Source: Gordonia hankookensis (GTDB lineage: Bacteria; Actinomycetota; Actinomycetes; Mycobacteriales; Mycobacteriaceae). Taken from it: a stretch of DNA of 64,000 nucleotides. The position numbers and the translations under genes are program-made. Of the stretch, positions 52,381 to 61,551 are shown in pieces. The notes beneath the pieces are model-generated. The model was not told the origin of the DNA, searched no databases, and saw only the letters and a program-made list of their open reading frames with translations. The stretch is taken from contig NZ_JACWMS010000002.1 in the NCBI RefSeq assembly GCF_014673215.1, positions 1,240,001-1,304,000 of the forward strand, written 5' to 3'. Within the stretch, counting starts at the first letter, position 1. Every line of letters begins with the position of its first letter.

Positions 52381-52836
52381 TCAGCAGGAATCCGACTCAC
52401 CGATCTTGACCGCCGACAGCACTGCGTCACCCTCACCGATCGGCGTTCCCGGATCGGGCGTTTGAGCGACCACAATCCAGTTCCGATCCAGGATCTGGGA
52501 TCGCCCTTGTCCCGTTGCATCGGTGCTCCGAGAGAAGAAGACTCCGGCGTCCTGGATCTTGTTCTGTGCGTCCTGCAAATTCATGCACACGACGTCGGGC
52601 ATGATCGCTGCATCTTCGGCGGGGGCCGTGGTTGCGGTCGCCTGCGTCATCGTCGGAGGCGCTTCGGTCGTTGGGGGCTCGGTAGTCGATACGTCCGTCT
52701 CGGCGGTTTCCGCGGCGGTCGTTGTCTCGGTAACTGTGGTGGTCGCCGCATCCCCACCTCCGCCGCATCCGGCGATCGCGAGAGCGATCAGCAGGGCTCC
52801 TGCCGCTGCACCAGCGGACTTCCGGACGTGCGTCAT
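52381..52836 (-). CDS. PASTA-like lipoprotein
   Basis: A 151-residue lipoprotein with a signal ending in the lipobox AIAGC (Cys24). A Thr/Glu-rich linker of about 50 residues leads to a C-terminal domain of about 75 resembling a PASTA fold (MPDVVCMNLQDAQNKIQDAG, then VVAQTPDPGTPIGEGDAV). PASTA domains bind muropeptides or beta-lactam-like ligands in cell-wall kinases. It has two Cys that may pair (VVCMN and the last residue). A cell-envelope role is likely, with no partner evident. Confidence 0.82.
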   Translation of the reverse strand: MTHVRKSAGAAAGALLIALAIAGCGGGGDAATTTVTETTTAAETAETDVSTTEPPTTEAPPTMTQATATTAPAEDAAIMPDVVCMNLQDAQNKIQDAGVFFSRSTDATGQGRSQILDRNWIVVAQTPDPGTPIGEGDAVLSAVKIGESDSC

Positions 52837-52915
52837 GCGCTCTCCTCTGTCGACGGGTATCTCTGCGTCCCCTTGTATCGACGCCGATGGTGACTCGTGT
52901 TACACCCCCGATTGA

Positions 52916-53200
52916 TCAGAGTCCCAGATCGCCTTCGAACCGCCTGAGATAGTTGTCGGGGTCCTCGTTGTAGGCAGCGTTCTCCTGCTCGCATCGGTCG
53001 AGCAGGCTAGCACGATCTGCCCTCTCGACAGCCCGCCGAGCGCTGTTGGCCTTGATCAGTTTCGACGTGGCGAACACCAACAGCCCGATGGCTGCCGCCG
53101 CGACGAAGACGTACCAGAACTTCACGACCACGGCGATGATGATGAGCACCACGATCACCATCGCGCCCGCGCCTTTGCTGCCGGCATCCGACTTGGCCAT
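52916..53200 (-). CDS. Small two-helix membrane protein
   Basis: A 94-residue protein. Two adjacent hydrophobic segments (about residues 14-45) follow a short Lys/Gly-rich start, and a charged helix of about 45 residues rich in Arg, Glu and Asp ends the protein. I start it at the ATG at 53200, seven bases after GGGAG. Family not recognised. Confidence 0.7.
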   Translation of the reverse strand: MAKSDAGSKGAGAMVIVVLIIIAVVVKFWYVFVAAAAIGLLVFATSKLIKANSARRAVERADRASLLDRCEQENAAYNEDPDNYLRRFEGDLGL

Positions 53201-53329
53201 CACTTCGCTCCCTCACGATCGTCGTGTTGGGGACATCGTCGCAGGGCATACCGACAGTTACAGCAGGTGGCAGCGTTGTCGGGTGACCCGGCGGAATGGT
53301 CACCAACCCGAGAATGTTGGAATGCCATG

Positions 53330-53343
53330 TAAGCGTTTGCTTA
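53330..53343. promoter_or_regulatory. Palindrome upstream of the lipase gene
   Basis: TAAGC-GTTT-GCTTA, 62 bases before the lipase ATG. The spacing and composition resemble TetR-type operators of lipid-metabolism genes. No regulator gene is adjacent. Confidence 0.4.
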
Positions 53344-53404
53344 GGTGTCGGCTCGGGCAAGTCCGTCCGACGACGACCACCCGGGCTTGGAACAGGGGGC
53401 GGCC

Positions 53405-54703
53405 ATGGCCACACACGTTGATCACACATCGAGCGGCGATGTTGCCGTCCCGTTGGTGCTCCCCACCGAGGACTCCTTCTATGACGAGCCCGCGGGCCTC
53501 AACACCATGCGGCCGGGCGAGATCATCCGGTCGCGGCAGGTCGAGCTCAAGGACTATTGGGCGTCACATCACCGCAGCCAGGCGTGGCAGCTGCTGTATC
53601 GCTCGACCGATCTCAACGGAACTGCCGGTGTAGCGGCCACCACGGTCGTCATGCCGCGCAAACGTGCGCGCGACGGCCAGTTCCAACTCCTGTCGTTCCA
53701 GTGTGCGATCGATGCTGTCAGCTCGCAGTGCTTCCCGTCGTACGCACTGCGCAAGGGTGCCTCGGCCGCCAAAGCGATTGCGCCGTTCGAGTTCCTGGTG
53801 GTCCGCCGTGCGCTGGCCAAGGGCTGGGCGGTGTCGATCCCCGATCACGAGGGCATGCTCGGCGCCTGGGGTGCCCCGCGTGAACCCGGCTATCGCACTC
53901 TCGACGGCATCCGTGCGGCGTTGTCGTTCAACGACTTCCAGTTCCGTTCCGACACACCCGTCGGACTGTGGGGATATTCGGGCGGCGGCATGGCGACATC
54001 GTGGGCCGCCGAGATGGCGCCGCAGTATGCGCCGGAGCTGAATCTCATCGGCGCGGTTCTCGGATCGCCGGTGGGGGACATGGCATCTGCGCTGATGCGC
54101 CTGAACGGTGGCTTCCACACCGGTTTGCCGGTGATGGCCATCGAGGGACTGCGGCGCGCCTATCCGCAACTCGACCGCGTGATCGTCGAACACGCCACCG
54201 AAATCGGACGCAGGCATCTCGCGGAGATCGCCGAGATGCCCACGGTGGAAGCGTTGCGACGGTTCAAGAATCACGACATCGACAGCTTCCTCGACATTCC
54301 ACTCGCCGATGTGCTCGCCCGCCCCGAGATGGTCGAGATGATGAACGATCTGCAACTCGGCACGCATGCCCCGACGATCCCTCTGCTGGTGGTGCAGGCG
54401 GTGCACGACGAGGTGATCGGCGTCGACGACATCGACGGCCAGGTCGAGCGCTACCGCGAGCAGGGCGTACCGGTGACCTATGTGCGTGATCAGCTCAGCG
54501 AGCACTACTCGTTGCTACCGCTGTCGGGTCCGTTGGCGGTGTCCTGGTTGGCGAATCGGCTCGCCGGCCGGCCGGCACAGGACAAGACGGTGACTGCCGT
54601 GGCCGGGCAACGGCCCCCGCGCTGGGCGAAGTTCCTCGGTGCGGGACGCGCGCGGCCGGATGGCGAGAGCGCGGTGGCCGACGGTGAGCGGCCGGCGGCC
54701 TGA
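53405..54703 (+). CDS. Lipase/esterase of the LIP family (alpha/beta hydrolase)
   Basis: A 432-residue alpha/beta hydrolase related to the secretory lipase (LIP, PF03583) family. The nucleophile elbow is GYSGGG with Ser192. ALAKGWAVSIPDHEG and the following TLDGIRAALSF block are typical, and the late HDEVIG and EHYSLL segments supply candidate Asp and His. No signal peptide is visible, which is odd for this family and points to an intracellular esterase. A palindrome that may be an operator lies upstream. Confidence 0.85.
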   Translation: MATHVDHTSSGDVAVPLVLPTEDSFYDEPAGLNTMRPGEIIRSRQVELKDYWASHHRSQAWQLLYRSTDLNGTAGVAATTVVMPRKRARDGQFQLLSFQCAIDAVSSQCFPSYALRKGASAAKAIAPFEFLVVRRALAKGWAVSIPDHEGMLGAWGAPREPGYRTLDGIRAALSFNDFQFRSDTPVGLWGYSGGGMATSWAAEMAPQYAPELNLIGAVLGSPVGDMASALMRLNGGFHTGLPVMAIEGLRRAYPQLDRVIVEHATEIGRRHLAEIAEMPTVEALRRFKNHDIDSFLDIPLADVLARPEMVEMMNDLQLGTHAPTIPLLVVQAVHDEVIGVDDIDGQVERYREQGVPVTYVRDQLSEHYSLLPLSGPLAVSWLANRLAGRPAQDKTVTAVAGQRPPRWAKFLGAGRARPDGESAVADGERPAA

Positions 54704-54718
54704 AGCGCCTACCGAGCG

Positions 54719-55201
54719 TCAGGCCGCGTCCTCTGCGTGCAGGGCACGATCGGTTCGGTGCATGCGGCCGGTCGTGTATCCGATGGCCAGAGCGCCGGCC
54801 GCCACACAGAGCACGATCGTGACCCATCCCGGCCACTCGAGCTCCTCGACGAGTTCGAAGGCCTCCTTGATCCCGATCAGTGCGGCGCCGGCGCCGACGA
54901 TGAACCAGCCCGCGGCCTTGTTCGAGTACTCGATGAATTGCTCTCGTTGTTCTGCCGGGAGCGCCGCCATCACCTGTCGTCGCCATCTGTCCTGCGCGTT
55001 GTGGATCAGAACGTAGGCGACCGGTGGCAGCAGCCACCACCACGGTGACACCCTCTCCTGATGTGGAATGGCCAGCGATTGCTCGCGGATCATTCCGCGG
55101 TCGATCTGCTCTTCACTCAGCTCGAGCGCTCCCTGATACATCGGACCCGCCACGAGCAGCCATGCCCCGACGTACCCGCAGAATGCGACGAACAACTCCA
55201 T
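54719..55201 (-). CDS. Membrane protein of unknown function
   Basis: A 160-residue protein with an N-terminal helix (LFVAFCGYVGAWLLVAG), a second segment with WWWLLPPVAYVLI, and two C-terminal hydrophobic segments around GWFIVGAGAALIG and VTIVLCVAAGALA. The ATG at 55201, behind AAAGG, is preferred to an in-frame start 17 codons upstream. No family recognised. Confidence 0.72.
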   Translation of the reverse strand: MELFVAFCGYVGAWLLVAGPMYQGALELSEEQIDRGMIREQSLAIPHQERVSPWWWLLPPVAYVLIHNAQDRWRRQVMAALPAEQREQFIEYSNKAAGWFIVGAGAALIGIKEAFELVEELEWPGWVTIVLCVAAGALAIGYTTGRMHRTDRALHAEDAA

Positions 55202-55294
55202 CAGTGCGCCTTTCGGACTGAATACTTCCGCGGAGCCAGGTGGTGACGCCACGCCGGGACGCTCTCGCGCCGACCACCGCCGGCGGAGAGTCCG

Positions 55295-56917
55295 TCAGAT
55301 CCGGGTGACCTCGAGATCGCCGTCGTGATACTGCGACCGCAACCTCTTCTTGTCGAACTTGCCGACGCTCGTCTTCGGCACCTCGTTGATCACCGTCCAA
55401 TTCTCCGGCAACTGCCACTTGGCGACCTTGTCGGACAAGAACTCTCGCAATGTGTCGACGGTGGCGCCGGAGCCTTCGCGCAGCACCACGGCAACCAGGG
55501 GCCGCTCGTCCCACTTCGCGTCCGGCACACCGATCACCGCGGCCTCGATGACGTCCGGATGCCCCATGACGGCGTTCTCCAGATCCACCGACGATATCCA
55601 TTCGCCACCGGACTTGATGATGTCCTTGGTGCGATCGGTGAGGGTCAGATAGCCGTCGGGAGTGATGGTTCCGACGTCGCCGGTGCGGAGCCAGCCGTCA
55701 TGGAACTTGTCCGGCGCGTCGACGCCGTAGTAGGCGGCGGCGATCCACGGTCCGCGGACCTCCAGTTCGCCGACGCTGTTGCCGTCGTGCGGGAGGATCT
55801 CGCCCAGATCGTCGACGAGGCGGGCCTGCACCGACGCCGGGAACCGGCCCTGGGTGTAGCGGTAGCGCCAACGCTCTTCGCCCTCGGTGCCTGCGGGTGG
55901 ACGGGCCACCGACCCCAGTGGGGAGGTCTCCGTCATCCCCCAGGCGTGCAGCACCTGGATGTCGTGGTCGTCCTCGAAGGTGTGCATCAGCGACGGGGGC
56001 ACTGCCGAGCCGCCGATCAACACGTCGTGCATGCAGGAGATGTCCTGCGGGTGCTGCTCCAGATACTGATGCAGGCCTTGCCAGATGGTCGGCACCGCAG
56101 CCGCGAACGTGGGTTGCTCGGCAGCGATCAGAGCGGCGAGCGGTTCGGGCTGGAGGAACCGGTCCGGCATGATCAGTGACGCACCGATCATGAACGCCGC
56201 GTACGGAAGTCCCCATGACATGGCGTGAAACTGCGGAACCACTGCCAGGGCGCGATCGCCCTGCTTGAGCGCCGGCCCATCGGTCATGCACACCTGCATC
56301 GAATGCAGATAGATCGAACGATGAGAGTATGCAACACCTTTCGGGTCACCGGTGGTTCCCGATGTGTAGCACATCGCAGCCGCGGACCGTTCGTCGACCT
56401 CCGGCCAGTCGAACTCGGTGGGCTGGTCGGCCAGCAACGCTTCATACGAGTGCACCTGCACGGAGTCGGGGGCCTCGACCCCGTCGGCGGAGTCGCCCGT
56501 CACGATGAGGTGCTTGACGGTGGTCAATTGGGGAAGCTGCGGCGTCAGCAGCGGCAGCAGGGTGGCGTCCACGATGACGATGTGGTCTTCGGCATGGTTG
56601 GCCACATGCACGAGTTGTTCGGGAAACAGTCGGATGTTGAGCGTGTGCAGCACCGCGCCCATCGACGGGACCGCGAGGTAGGCCTCGAGGTGTTCGGCGT
56701 TGTTCCACATGAACGTCGCGACCCGCTCGTCGCCGGTGACGCCCAGGGTGCGCAGTGCGTGCGAGAGCTGAGCGCAGCGGCGGCCGACCTCCGCGTAGCT
56801 GCGGCGGCGCGTGCCCGCGCCGGTCCATGTCACGACCTCGGCGTCGCCGTGGACGGTGCTGCCGTGTCGCAGCAGCTGCGCGATCGAGAGCGGGGTGTCT
56901 TGCATGGTGCTGAGCAT
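55295..56917 (-). CDS. Fatty-acyl-CoA ligase (AlkK/FadD-type)
   Basis: A 540-residue AMP-forming ligase. Motifs are CYTSGTTGDPKGVAYSHRS, the A5 region HAWGMTETSPLGS, WLRTGDVGTITPDGYL, KSGGEWISSVDLEN and the C-terminal SVGKFDKKRL with the catalytic Lys. It resembles medium/long-chain fatty-acyl-CoA ligases of the AlkK group. GGAG is six bases before the ATG at 56917; a second ATG four codons in is possible. With the lipase gene nearby it may activate released fatty acids. Confidence 0.9.
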   Translation of the reverse strand: MLSTMQDTPLSIAQLLRHGSTVHGDAEVVTWTGAGTRRRSYAEVGRRCAQLSHALRTLGVTGDERVATFMWNNAEHLEAYLAVPSMGAVLHTLNIRLFPEQLVHVANHAEDHIVIVDATLLPLLTPQLPQLTTVKHLIVTGDSADGVEAPDSVQVHSYEALLADQPTEFDWPEVDERSAAAMCYTSGTTGDPKGVAYSHRSIYLHSMQVCMTDGPALKQGDRALAVVPQFHAMSWGLPYAAFMIGASLIMPDRFLQPEPLAALIAAEQPTFAAAVPTIWQGLHQYLEQHPQDISCMHDVLIGGSAVPPSLMHTFEDDHDIQVLHAWGMTETSPLGSVARPPAGTEGEERWRYRYTQGRFPASVQARLVDDLGEILPHDGNSVGELEVRGPWIAAAYYGVDAPDKFHDGWLRTGDVGTITPDGYLTLTDRTKDIIKSGGEWISSVDLENAVMGHPDVIEAAVIGVPDAKWDERPLVAVVLREGSGATVDTLREFLSDKVAKWQLPENWTVINEVPKTSVGKFDKKRLRSQYHDGDLEVTRI

Positions 56918-57088
56918 CGAACTCTCCAGGTCCTGGTGTAGCCGGTGGGTCGAACTGATCTATCAGAGGGTCGCATCACGCTGCCATTCGTGCGGGGGAT
57001 TCTCACGATCGGCGCGCGGATGTCCACGCATCGGATATGAGTAGTTTCCCCGATTCGGTGGCGACCGCGGATGCCTACGGTCGATGAC

Positions 57089-57460
57089 ATGAGCTACCCG
57101 ACCTACCCACCTGCCCCGTCCCGCTCCACCGGCACCGCACGGTCCAGCGCGGACGTGCTGGCCGCAATCATCCTGCTGGGTATCTACCTGGTCGTCGCGG
57201 CCGGCTCGGTCCTGTTCAGTCTGCTCTTCGCGATGGCAACTGACGTGTGCACATCCGGTCGGCCCTGTGACACCAGCGGGGTGGGACGCGCTTACCTCGT
57301 GACCGACGGTGGCGCTGTCGCGGTGTTCGTCACCGCGGTGATCATGACGATCGTCGCGCTCGACAAGCGCTGGGCGATCTGGTGGATTCCGCTGGTCGCG
57401 GCGTGCGTGCAGGTGCTTCTCACCTACCTCGGTGCCACGATGGCGGTCGCGGTGGTGTGA
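57089..57460 (+). CDS. Small three-helix membrane protein
   Basis: A 123-residue protein with a Pro/Ser-rich start and three hydrophobic segments (starting near residues 24, 73 and 97). Two Cys flank an extracytoplasmic loop (DVCTSGRPCDTSG). The ATG at 57089 lies seven bases after TACGGT, so the mRNA is probably leaderless. Unknown function. Confidence 0.72.
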   Translation: MSYPTYPPAPSRSTGTARSSADVLAAIILLGIYLVVAAGSVLFSLLFAMATDVCTSGRPCDTSGVGRAYLVTDGGAVAVFVTAVIMTIVALDKRWAIWWIPLVAACVQVLLTYLGATMAVAVV

Positions 57461-57553
57461 TGCCTCCCGCACGAAACGGACCCATCAGCGGTGCGGCGAT
57501 GTTAGAACAGACCGGCGGTCATCACCGCGCTCACCGACCAGGGGGTTCACCAC

Positions 57554-58627
57554 GTGACCAGCAAGCGGATCGTCGTCTGGGGGACCGGTTTCGTGGGGAA
57601 GATGGTGATCGCGGAGATCATCGGGCACCCAGCGTTCGAGCTGGTGGGCGTCGGGGTCAGCAATCCGGAGAAGGTCGGGCGCGACGTCGGTGAGCTGTGT
57701 GGGCTCGACCCCATCGGGTTGTCGGCCACAGCGGACATCGACGAACTGATCGCCCTGCAACCCGACGCGCTGGTCCATTACGGTCCCACCGCCGCGCATG
57801 CCGACGAGAACATCGCCCTCATCGGTCGGTTTCTGCGGGCCGGCGTCGACGTGTGTTCCACCGCCATGACGCCGTGGGTGTGGCCGGAGATGAAACAGAA
57901 TCCGCCCACGTGGATCGATCCGATCACCGAGGCCTGCGAGGTAGGGCAGGCCTCGTGTTTCACCACCGGCATCGATCCCGGCTTCGCCAACGACCTGTTC
58001 CCGATGACGCTGATGGGTCTGTGCGGGGAGGTGCGGACCGTACGGGCCTCGGAGCTGCTCGACTACACGAACTACGAGGGGGACTACGAGTTCGAGATGG
58101 GTATCGGCATGCCCGCCGACCACACACCCCTGCTCGAGCATCCCGACATGTTGATCATGGCCTGGGGCGCAACAGTTCCCATGATCGCTCGGGCCGCCGG
58201 CATCGAGCTCGACGACATCACGACGACGTGGGAGAAATGGGTCACGCCCGTGGAGGTGAAGACCGCCAAAGGAGTGCTCGAGCCCGGAAACGTTGCCGCG
58301 GTGCGATTCACCATCAACGGGATCTATGACGGAGAGACGCGAATCCAGCTCGAGCACGTGAACCGTGTGGGTGAGGGTTCGGCCCCGGACTGGCCCACCG
58401 GAAACCAGAACGATGTGTACCGCGTGGACATCGAAGGCAGCCCCAGCATTTCGCAGGAAACCGCTTTCCGCTTCACCGACGGCTCGGGCCGTGACGCAGC
58501 CGCCGCCGGGTGCCTGGCCACCGGTCTACGAGCCCTCAACGCCGTTCCCGCGGTCAACGACTGTCCGCCGGGTTGGGTGACCGCGCTCGATCTGCCGCTC
58601 ATTCCCGGAGTGGGGACGATTCGCTGA
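57554..58627 (+). CDS. DapB-like NAD(P)-dependent dehydrogenase
   Basis: A 357-residue Rossmann-fold protein starting with VVWGTGFVGKMVIAEIIGH. It belongs to the dihydrodipicolinate-reductase-like family seen across Mycobacteriales, longer than true DapB (about 245-270) and lacking the DapB His-His catalytic motif. It includes TTGIDPGFANDLFPMTLMG. A GGGGG element precedes the GTG start. Lysine biosynthesis is unlikely; an amino- or keto-acid dehydrogenase role is possible (2,4-diaminopentanoate dehydrogenase is a relative). Substrate unknown. Confidence 0.8.
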   Translation: MTSKRIVVWGTGFVGKMVIAEIIGHPAFELVGVGVSNPEKVGRDVGELCGLDPIGLSATADIDELIALQPDALVHYGPTAAHADENIALIGRFLRAGVDVCSTAMTPWVWPEMKQNPPTWIDPITEACEVGQASCFTTGIDPGFANDLFPMTLMGLCGEVRTVRASELLDYTNYEGDYEFEMGIGMPADHTPLLEHPDMLIMAWGATVPMIARAAGIELDDITTTWEKWVTPVEVKTAKGVLEPGNVAAVRFTINGIYDGETRIQLEHVNRVGEGSAPDWPTGNQNDVYRVDIEGSPSISQETAFRFTDGSGRDAAAAGCLATGLRALNAVPAVNDCPPGWVTALDLPLIPGVGTIR

Positions 58628-58645
58628 GTGGGTATGGCGATCGAC

Positions 58646-59911
58646 TCAGGACTTGCCTGTGAACCCGCCCGGCACATCGTCGCCGGGTGTGTTCGCAGCC
58701 ACGGTCAATGCCGCACCGAAGGCCATCACACCCACGAAGCTGCTGGGATCCACTCCGCTGAGCGAGGTCACCTTGTGAAGCCGGTTGTTGATCGTATTCG
58801 GGTGCACGCCAAGCGCTCTCGCGGTGCGCCCGCGGTCCATGTCGCAGCGGAGGTATTCCTGCAGAAAGGTCATCAATTCCGGCAAGGGTTCGATGGGCGC
58901 CAGCACGGCGCCGACATGATCGGCGGCCGGACCCGGCCTGGTCAGCTGAAACTCCAGCGCCACATCGGCCAGCCGGTACACGCTGCGCCTGCTGCGATGC
59001 CCCGCCGACAGCCGCAGCACCTCGGCTGCCAACGTTCCCGCCGGTGGCACGTCGGCGATCGACACCGTCTCCACGAGACCCGCCCGCACCGCGACACCCA
59101 CCGATGCCCCGATGCGTTCGACCAGTTCGGTGGCAGTGGCCGGCGCCGACGCGGAGCCGTGCGTGTCGACCGGCAGGAGCAGATGACCGCCCGCCGGACC
59201 CAGCGTGGTCAGGATCGATGTGGCGCGCCGGAATTCGGGTAGCGACAGGATCGAGCGCATCTTGCGCCGCCCGGCCACCAGCCGGCCGGTCGGGTCGTCG
59301 ACCAGTTCGTCGGTCGTCGACGCGATCGCCAGCGCGAGCACGTGGTACTCGGCGGCCAGCTCGATCCGGAAGCGATCGGCATACGGCCGGGCCTCCTGAC
59401 CATCGAGAATCATCCGCGCCACCAGGTGCCCGGCGCTGCTCTTCTCGCTGTCGAGAATCATCTGTTCCTGCTCGTAGGCGTCGACGAGTGTCGCCGAGAA
59501 GGTGCCGAACAGCGAGATCAGGGCGGTACCCAGGTAGGCCAGCGCCGCACTCTCCTCGGGACGGGCGAGGGCGGCCGCCTCGGTCCAGAAGCGTTGGAAA
59601 CCCGCTTGCCAATTGCGGATCACCACCGACAGCGGCACCCCTTCGTCGGCGCGCTGCACCGCGATCTCACGGGCGGGGCGCAGTTCGTCGGCGCTGGGTG
59701 CCACGTTGTCGCCGAGCGCCCGGAACACCGTCGACAACGTCCGGCGGGTCACCCACGGCACTTCGGTCAGCCGGATGTCCGACGGCAGCGCCCGCAGCGC
59801 GTCGGAGCTGTCCAGCGCCGACTGCTTGATCATGTCGTTGGCGCGCATCTGCAGCCGATGCAAGAGCGCGCTGGTCCCCACCGGCGGCGCGGACGATGTC
59901 AGAGCGGCCAT
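58646..59911 (-). CDS. PucR-family transcriptional regulator
   Basis: A 421-residue regulator. The C-terminal helix-turn-helix is DMDRGRTARALGVHPNTINN, as in PucR/CdaR proteins. The middle is a GGDEF-like RRKMRSILSLP region, and the N-terminal 200 residues form a sensor part. GGAGGTG lies before the ATG at 59911. It is divergent from the MFS-alkylsulfatase operon and probably activates or represses it. A 14-bp palindrome 17 bases before its start is a candidate binding site. Confidence 0.88.
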   Translation of the reverse strand: MAALTSSAPPVGTSALLHRLQMRANDMIKQSALDSSDALRALPSDIRLTEVPWVTRRTLSTVFRALGDNVAPSADELRPAREIAVQRADEGVPLSVVIRNWQAGFQRFWTEAAALARPEESAALAYLGTALISLFGTFSATLVDAYEQEQMILDSEKSSAGHLVARMILDGQEARPYADRFRIELAAEYHVLALAIASTTDELVDDPTGRLVAGRRKMRSILSLPEFRRATSILTTLGPAGGHLLLPVDTHGSASAPATATELVERIGASVGVAVRAGLVETVSIADVPPAGTLAAEVLRLSAGHRSRRSVYRLADVALEFQLTRPGPAADHVGAVLAPIEPLPELMTFLQEYLRCDMDRGRTARALGVHPNTINNRLHKVTSLSGVDPSSFVGVMAFGAALTVAANTPGDDVPGGFTGKS

Positions 59912-59927
59912 GCCACACCTCCATGCG

Positions 59928-59941
59928 TGTGCGATCGCACA
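59928..59941. promoter_or_regulatory. Palindrome between pucR-type gene and MFS operon
   Basis: TGTGCGATCGCACA, a perfect 14-bp palindrome, 17 bases upstream of the PucR start. A related TTGCGATGG follows near 59976. Probable binding site of PucR. Confidence 0.5.
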
Positions 59942-60112
59942 TCGCATCTGTAGGTCACCTGTGAAAATCGAACATTGCGATGGTCAAGAGCCCACCATAG
60001 CGTGGTGACACGGCAGCGAATGTGATGGGCACCACCCCATCGTCGCTTCGCCCGGTCCCGTCTCAGGTACCGACTTTCTGCTCGCGACCACGAGGAACAC
60101 TGAGGACTCACG

Positions 60113-61504
60113 ATGGATCAATCGGCCACCCGGCAACGCGGCGCGCCCGATCACCTGCAGCCCGTCGTCCCCGAGTCGGCCGGGTGGCGTCGCGCCGGTC
60201 GCCCGCGCCGATCCGGTGCGGCCACGGTCGGCGGCACCCGTGCCTGGGTCATCACCGCGATGTTGATGGTGCTGATGATGATCAACTTCGCCGACAAGGC
60301 GGTCCTGGGATTGGCCGCGACCAGCATCCGGGCGGAGTTCGGGCTCACCGCCGCGCAATACGGCACCATCTCGAGTGCGTTCTTCCTGCTGTTCAGCATC
60401 TCGGCGCTGGTCGTCGGCCATCTCGCCGACCGGTTCAGCACCCGCACGGTGCTGCTCGTTCTGGCGCTGGTCTGGTCGGTCGCAATGGTGCCGGTCATCG
60501 GTCCGGCAGGGTTCACGGTGATCCTGATGTCGCGCGTCGTGCTGGGTGCCGCCGAAGGGCCGGCGTTCGGCGTGGCACAGCACGCGGTGCACAAGTGGTT
60601 CGCCGACACCGATCGCGGAATGCCGACGGCGCTGGTGAGCACCGCGACCTCGATCGGGGTGATCATCGGTGCCCCCGTGTTGTCGTGGTTGATCTCCGCG
60701 CACGGCTGGCGGTCGGCGTTTGTGCTGGTGGCCGTCGTCGGCGCAGTGTGGTGTGTGGTGTGGCTGTTCGTGGGACGCGACGGCCCGATCGACGCACAGT
60801 CCACGACGTCGACCGCCGGCTCGGTGCGCCCCATCGACCAGGTGCGTGTGCCGCTGCGCAGCATTCTGTCGTCGCGCACCTGGCTCGGTGCCGCACTGAG
60901 CGCGTTTGCCGCGTACTGGTCGCTCGCGCTGCTCATCTCGTGGGTGCCGGCGTTCCTGACCGACGACCTGGGGCACAGCAAGTCCGCGGCGGGGACGCTC
61001 ACGGCCTTGCCGTGGCTGGTCGGGATGATCGCCTTGCTCGTCCAGGGATTCGCCACCGAACGCATGATGCGGAACGGTCGTTCGAGCAGCGTCGCACGAG
61101 GCATCATGCCCGGCATCATCGTGGTGGTGGGCGGTGCCTGCATCCTCGCGTTCGGCTATGTGCATGCGAGTGCCCTGATCCTGGTGTTGATGGCGCTCGG
61201 ACTGGGGTTGTCCGGTGTGGCACTCGCCGCAGGCGCCACCGCGTGCAGTGAGATCTCGCCGGTCGGTCAGCGCGGCGTCGTGCTCGGGGCGTACGTCGGG
61301 CTGTACTCGCTGGCCGGCGTGATCGCCCCCTTCGTTGCCGGTGTCCTCATCGATCACGCGGGAGGCGATCCGCATTCCGGCTACACCGTGGTCTTCGCGC
61401 TCACCGGCGTGATCGTGGTGGCCGGCGGAGTCCTGGCCATCACCCTCATTCGTCCCGAGCGCGACACCGTCCGACTCATCGCGGCCGGCTCGTCCACTCC
61501 CTGA
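60113..61504 (+). CDS. MFS transporter, anion:cation symporter (ACS)-like
   Basis: A 463-residue 12-helix transporter with a roughly 40-residue polar start. INFADKAVLGLAATSIRAEF in the first helix and GHLADRFSTR after the second match the ACS family, which takes up organic anions. GAGGA precedes the ATG. The alkylsulfatase gene follows after 47 bases, so import of sulfate esters such as alkyl sulfates is the likely job. Confidence 0.87.
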   Translation: MDQSATRQRGAPDHLQPVVPESAGWRRAGRPRRSGAATVGGTRAWVITAMLMVLMMINFADKAVLGLAATSIRAEFGLTAAQYGTISSAFFLLFSISALVVGHLADRFSTRTVLLVLALVWSVAMVPVIGPAGFTVILMSRVVLGAAEGPAFGVAQHAVHKWFADTDRGMPTALVSTATSIGVIIGAPVLSWLISAHGWRSAFVLVAVVGAVWCVVWLFVGRDGPIDAQSTTSTAGSVRPIDQVRVPLRSILSSRTWLGAALSAFAAYWSLALLISWVPAFLTDDLGHSKSAAGTLTALPWLVGMIALLVQGFATERMMRNGRSSSVARGIMPGIIVVVGGACILAFGYVHASALILVLMALGLGLSGVALAAGATACSEISPVGQRGVVLGAYVGLYSLAGVIAPFVAGVLIDHAGGDPHSGYTVVFALTGVIVVAGGVLAITLIRPERDTVRLIAAGSSTP

Positions 61505-61551
61505 CCGCGGGCACCTGCCCAACTGTTGTCCACTCTCGAAACGGAGTTCTC

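Noticed and set aside
57554..58627. Calling the DapB-like gene a lysine-pathway dihydrodipicolinate reductase
   Set aside because: It is about 90 residues longer than DapB and lacks the catalytic His-His segment, and no lysine genes are nearby.
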